Both the position numbers and the translations under genes were made by a program. From Metallyticus violacea (taxonomy: Eukaryota > Arthropoda > Insecta > Mantodea > Metallyticidae), in contig CM060840.1 of the NCBI GenBank assembly GCA_030762175.1, forward strand, positions 39,438,501 to 39,502,500: a stretch of DNA of 64,000 nucleotides. The letters run 5' to 3'. The notes under the pieces are model-generated. The model was not told the origin of the DNA and made no database searches. It was given only the letters and a program-made list of their open reading frames with translations. Of this stretch, positions 62,947 to 64,000 are shown piece after piece; position 1 is the stretch's first letter; each line of letters opens with the position of its first letter.

Positions 62947-63088
62947 AAAAATAAAGAAACACTATTAACAATGTAACAAATTAACACTAATAATAAAAGT
63001 AGATAAAGATAAAACACAGAGAAAGAGTCACACTTGAAATTGCTATATTTCGAACTACTGCGAGTTCTTCAATGGCAAGAAGCTAGAC
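62947..63088. repeat. 142-bp dispersed repeat, copy 2
   Basis: Matches 30019-30160 base for base except one substitution. An AT run lies about 15-25 bases to the left, as in copy 1, but the ctttctagtga arm of copy 1 is absent there. At the right end the copy runs into a 21-base hairpin, gaagctaga-ctt-tctagcttc (63079-63099), partly outside the shared segment. The minus-strand frame at 63167-63367 (66 codons) lies just upstream on the element's minus-strand reading and has no recognised domain; it may be part of a longer element of which copy 1 keeps only the end. Confidence 0.9.
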
Positions 63089-63099
63089 TTTCTAGCTTC

Positions 63100-63570
63100 A
63101 ATCGGATCCTACCTCTCCATCTGTCGAATTATTAAACTGGCTCCGTCTTAAGGAACGAAGAACTTTTCACTCTCTCACTTTTGCAAATCTTTCACACTCC
63201 AAGTTACCTTGAATCTTATTTTCATAAAATATCTTCATATCATAGTCTGGATAGTAAATCACATCACAGTTTACTATCGATACTGCTTCACATTCTATCT
63301 CTTTCACAGTTTCTATTGCTCGTCTTTGGAAGCCCTTATCTTGTAATGTTAGGGTCTGTCGCACCATTTCACAATTTAAAACATCTTACTGTTAATACTC
63401 TATAAAAAGCGTGATCATAGCTTGTTTGTAGTTTAATATTTTATAGCGTATTTAATTCCCTACTTGATAAGTTTTAGGTGTATGTTTATAATTTTACTAA
63501 TAAGTATAAATTAATCCTTGCAATGTTATTTAGTTTATTGTAATTGCCAATATTTTTGTTAGTGTGCAGT
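63100..63570. other. Stretch beside the 142-bp repeat
   Basis: The sequence has mixed composition from 63100 to about 63370, then becomes AT-rich. If copy 2 belongs to a longer element, this is where its coding or leader part should lie, but the only frame is 66 codons on the minus strand without a known domain. Confidence 0.4.
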
Positions 63571-63576
63571 GTACTG

Positions 63577-63775
63577 CTTGCAGCTGGAGAGATGACTAGC
63601 GACGTATGCGAGGATGAAAGCCTTTTTCTGCCAAGTAAAACATTACGCTCTATCATCTAATTAAATACTTAAAATTCGGCTCATTATCATTGCGTTAACG
63701 CAAGCAGAATATTAATAGTTGCGTTATCAGGACAGTCCTCTGATAGCCTGACTAGCCATCTCTCCAGCTCGCAGC
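63577..63775. mobile_element. Foldback / MITE-like element
   Basis: gctggagagatgactag at 63583-63599 pairs with 63752-63768 (complement gctggagagatggctag) with one mismatch. The match extends outward less perfectly to about 63577 and 63775. The interior of about 150 bp is non-coding and AT-rich. A short non-autonomous DNA transposon is the simplest reading. No clear target duplication was found, so the superfamily is not assigned. Confidence 0.65.
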
Positions 63776-64000
63776 ATTATTTAAAACTTATTTTGCAACG
63801 GAATTACCTATAAATAATTAATTTAAATTTGTAGCAATATTAATATACTATTTTGTGTCGAAAATACATTAATGGTGTAGAAGAGAAGATCTGATGATCT
63901 TAGTATTATTAATTTAAATAAATTAATAATCTAATCTAACTTCGCTTTCTTTGAGATCGATATACATATTGCAGCAGGAAGTCAAAAATGTTGCTGTCAA

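Noticed and set aside
1..64000. CRISPR arrays, bacterial operons, ribosome binding sites, prophage or integrated virus
   Set aside because: No spaced direct-repeat array, no clustered long genes and no viral protein text were seen; the sequence is eukaryotic repeat-rich DNA.

Overview
The window looks like AT-rich, non-coding nuclear DNA of an animal, most likely an insect. The evidence is the kind of repeats present: mariner and other Tc1/mariner transposase relics, a CR1/L2-like non-LTR retrotransposon, and several tRNA-derived SINE families with perfect RNA polymerase III B boxes and target-site duplications. No operons, bacterial gene structure or tRNA/rRNA genes were seen. The species cannot be named from this sequence; a hemimetabolous insect with a large genome is a guess. 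Most open reading frames are short chance frames. I could not support any complete host gene; the window could be a large intron or intergenic desert.

Layout. 1-10.6 kb: AT-rich desert with simple repeats and a 126-bp tandem duplication near 6.9 kb. 10.6-17.6 kb: SINE copies of four types (10.65, 11.1, 13.2, 16.7 and 17.4 kb). 18.2-23.7 kb: a transposon cluster holding a mariner relic (18.4 kb, +), a LINE C-terminal scrap (19.8 kb, +) and a decayed but nearly full-length CR1-like LINE (23.69 to about 20.33 kb, -) with remnants of both ORF1 and ORF2. 25.4-25.9 kb: an uninterrupted GTAT array of about 454 bp. 26-30 kb: desert. 29.98-31.54 kb: a nested block in which a nearly intact mariner sits in a TA repeat beside a 142-bp repeat whose almost identical second copy is at 62.95 kb. 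31.6-33.7 kb: two SINEs and a second, older mariner of the same kind. 34-41 kb: desert with one hAT-like end and a CpG-dense patch at 36.95 kb. 41-42.4 kb: two more SINEs. 42.4-53 kb: desert. 53-56.5 kb: a SINE and two more Tc1/mariner relics. 57-63.5 kb: desert with one SINE carrying a perfect 18-bp target duplication. 63.58-63.77 kb: a small foldback (MITE-like) element.

The elements do not form a pathway; they are independent insertions of different age. The youngest appear to be the mariner at 30.2 kb (two stop codons, no frameshift, terminal repeats differing at one base) and the 142-bp repeat (one difference between copies). The item most likely to be undescribed is that 142-bp repeat with its TA tracts and flanking inverted repeats.
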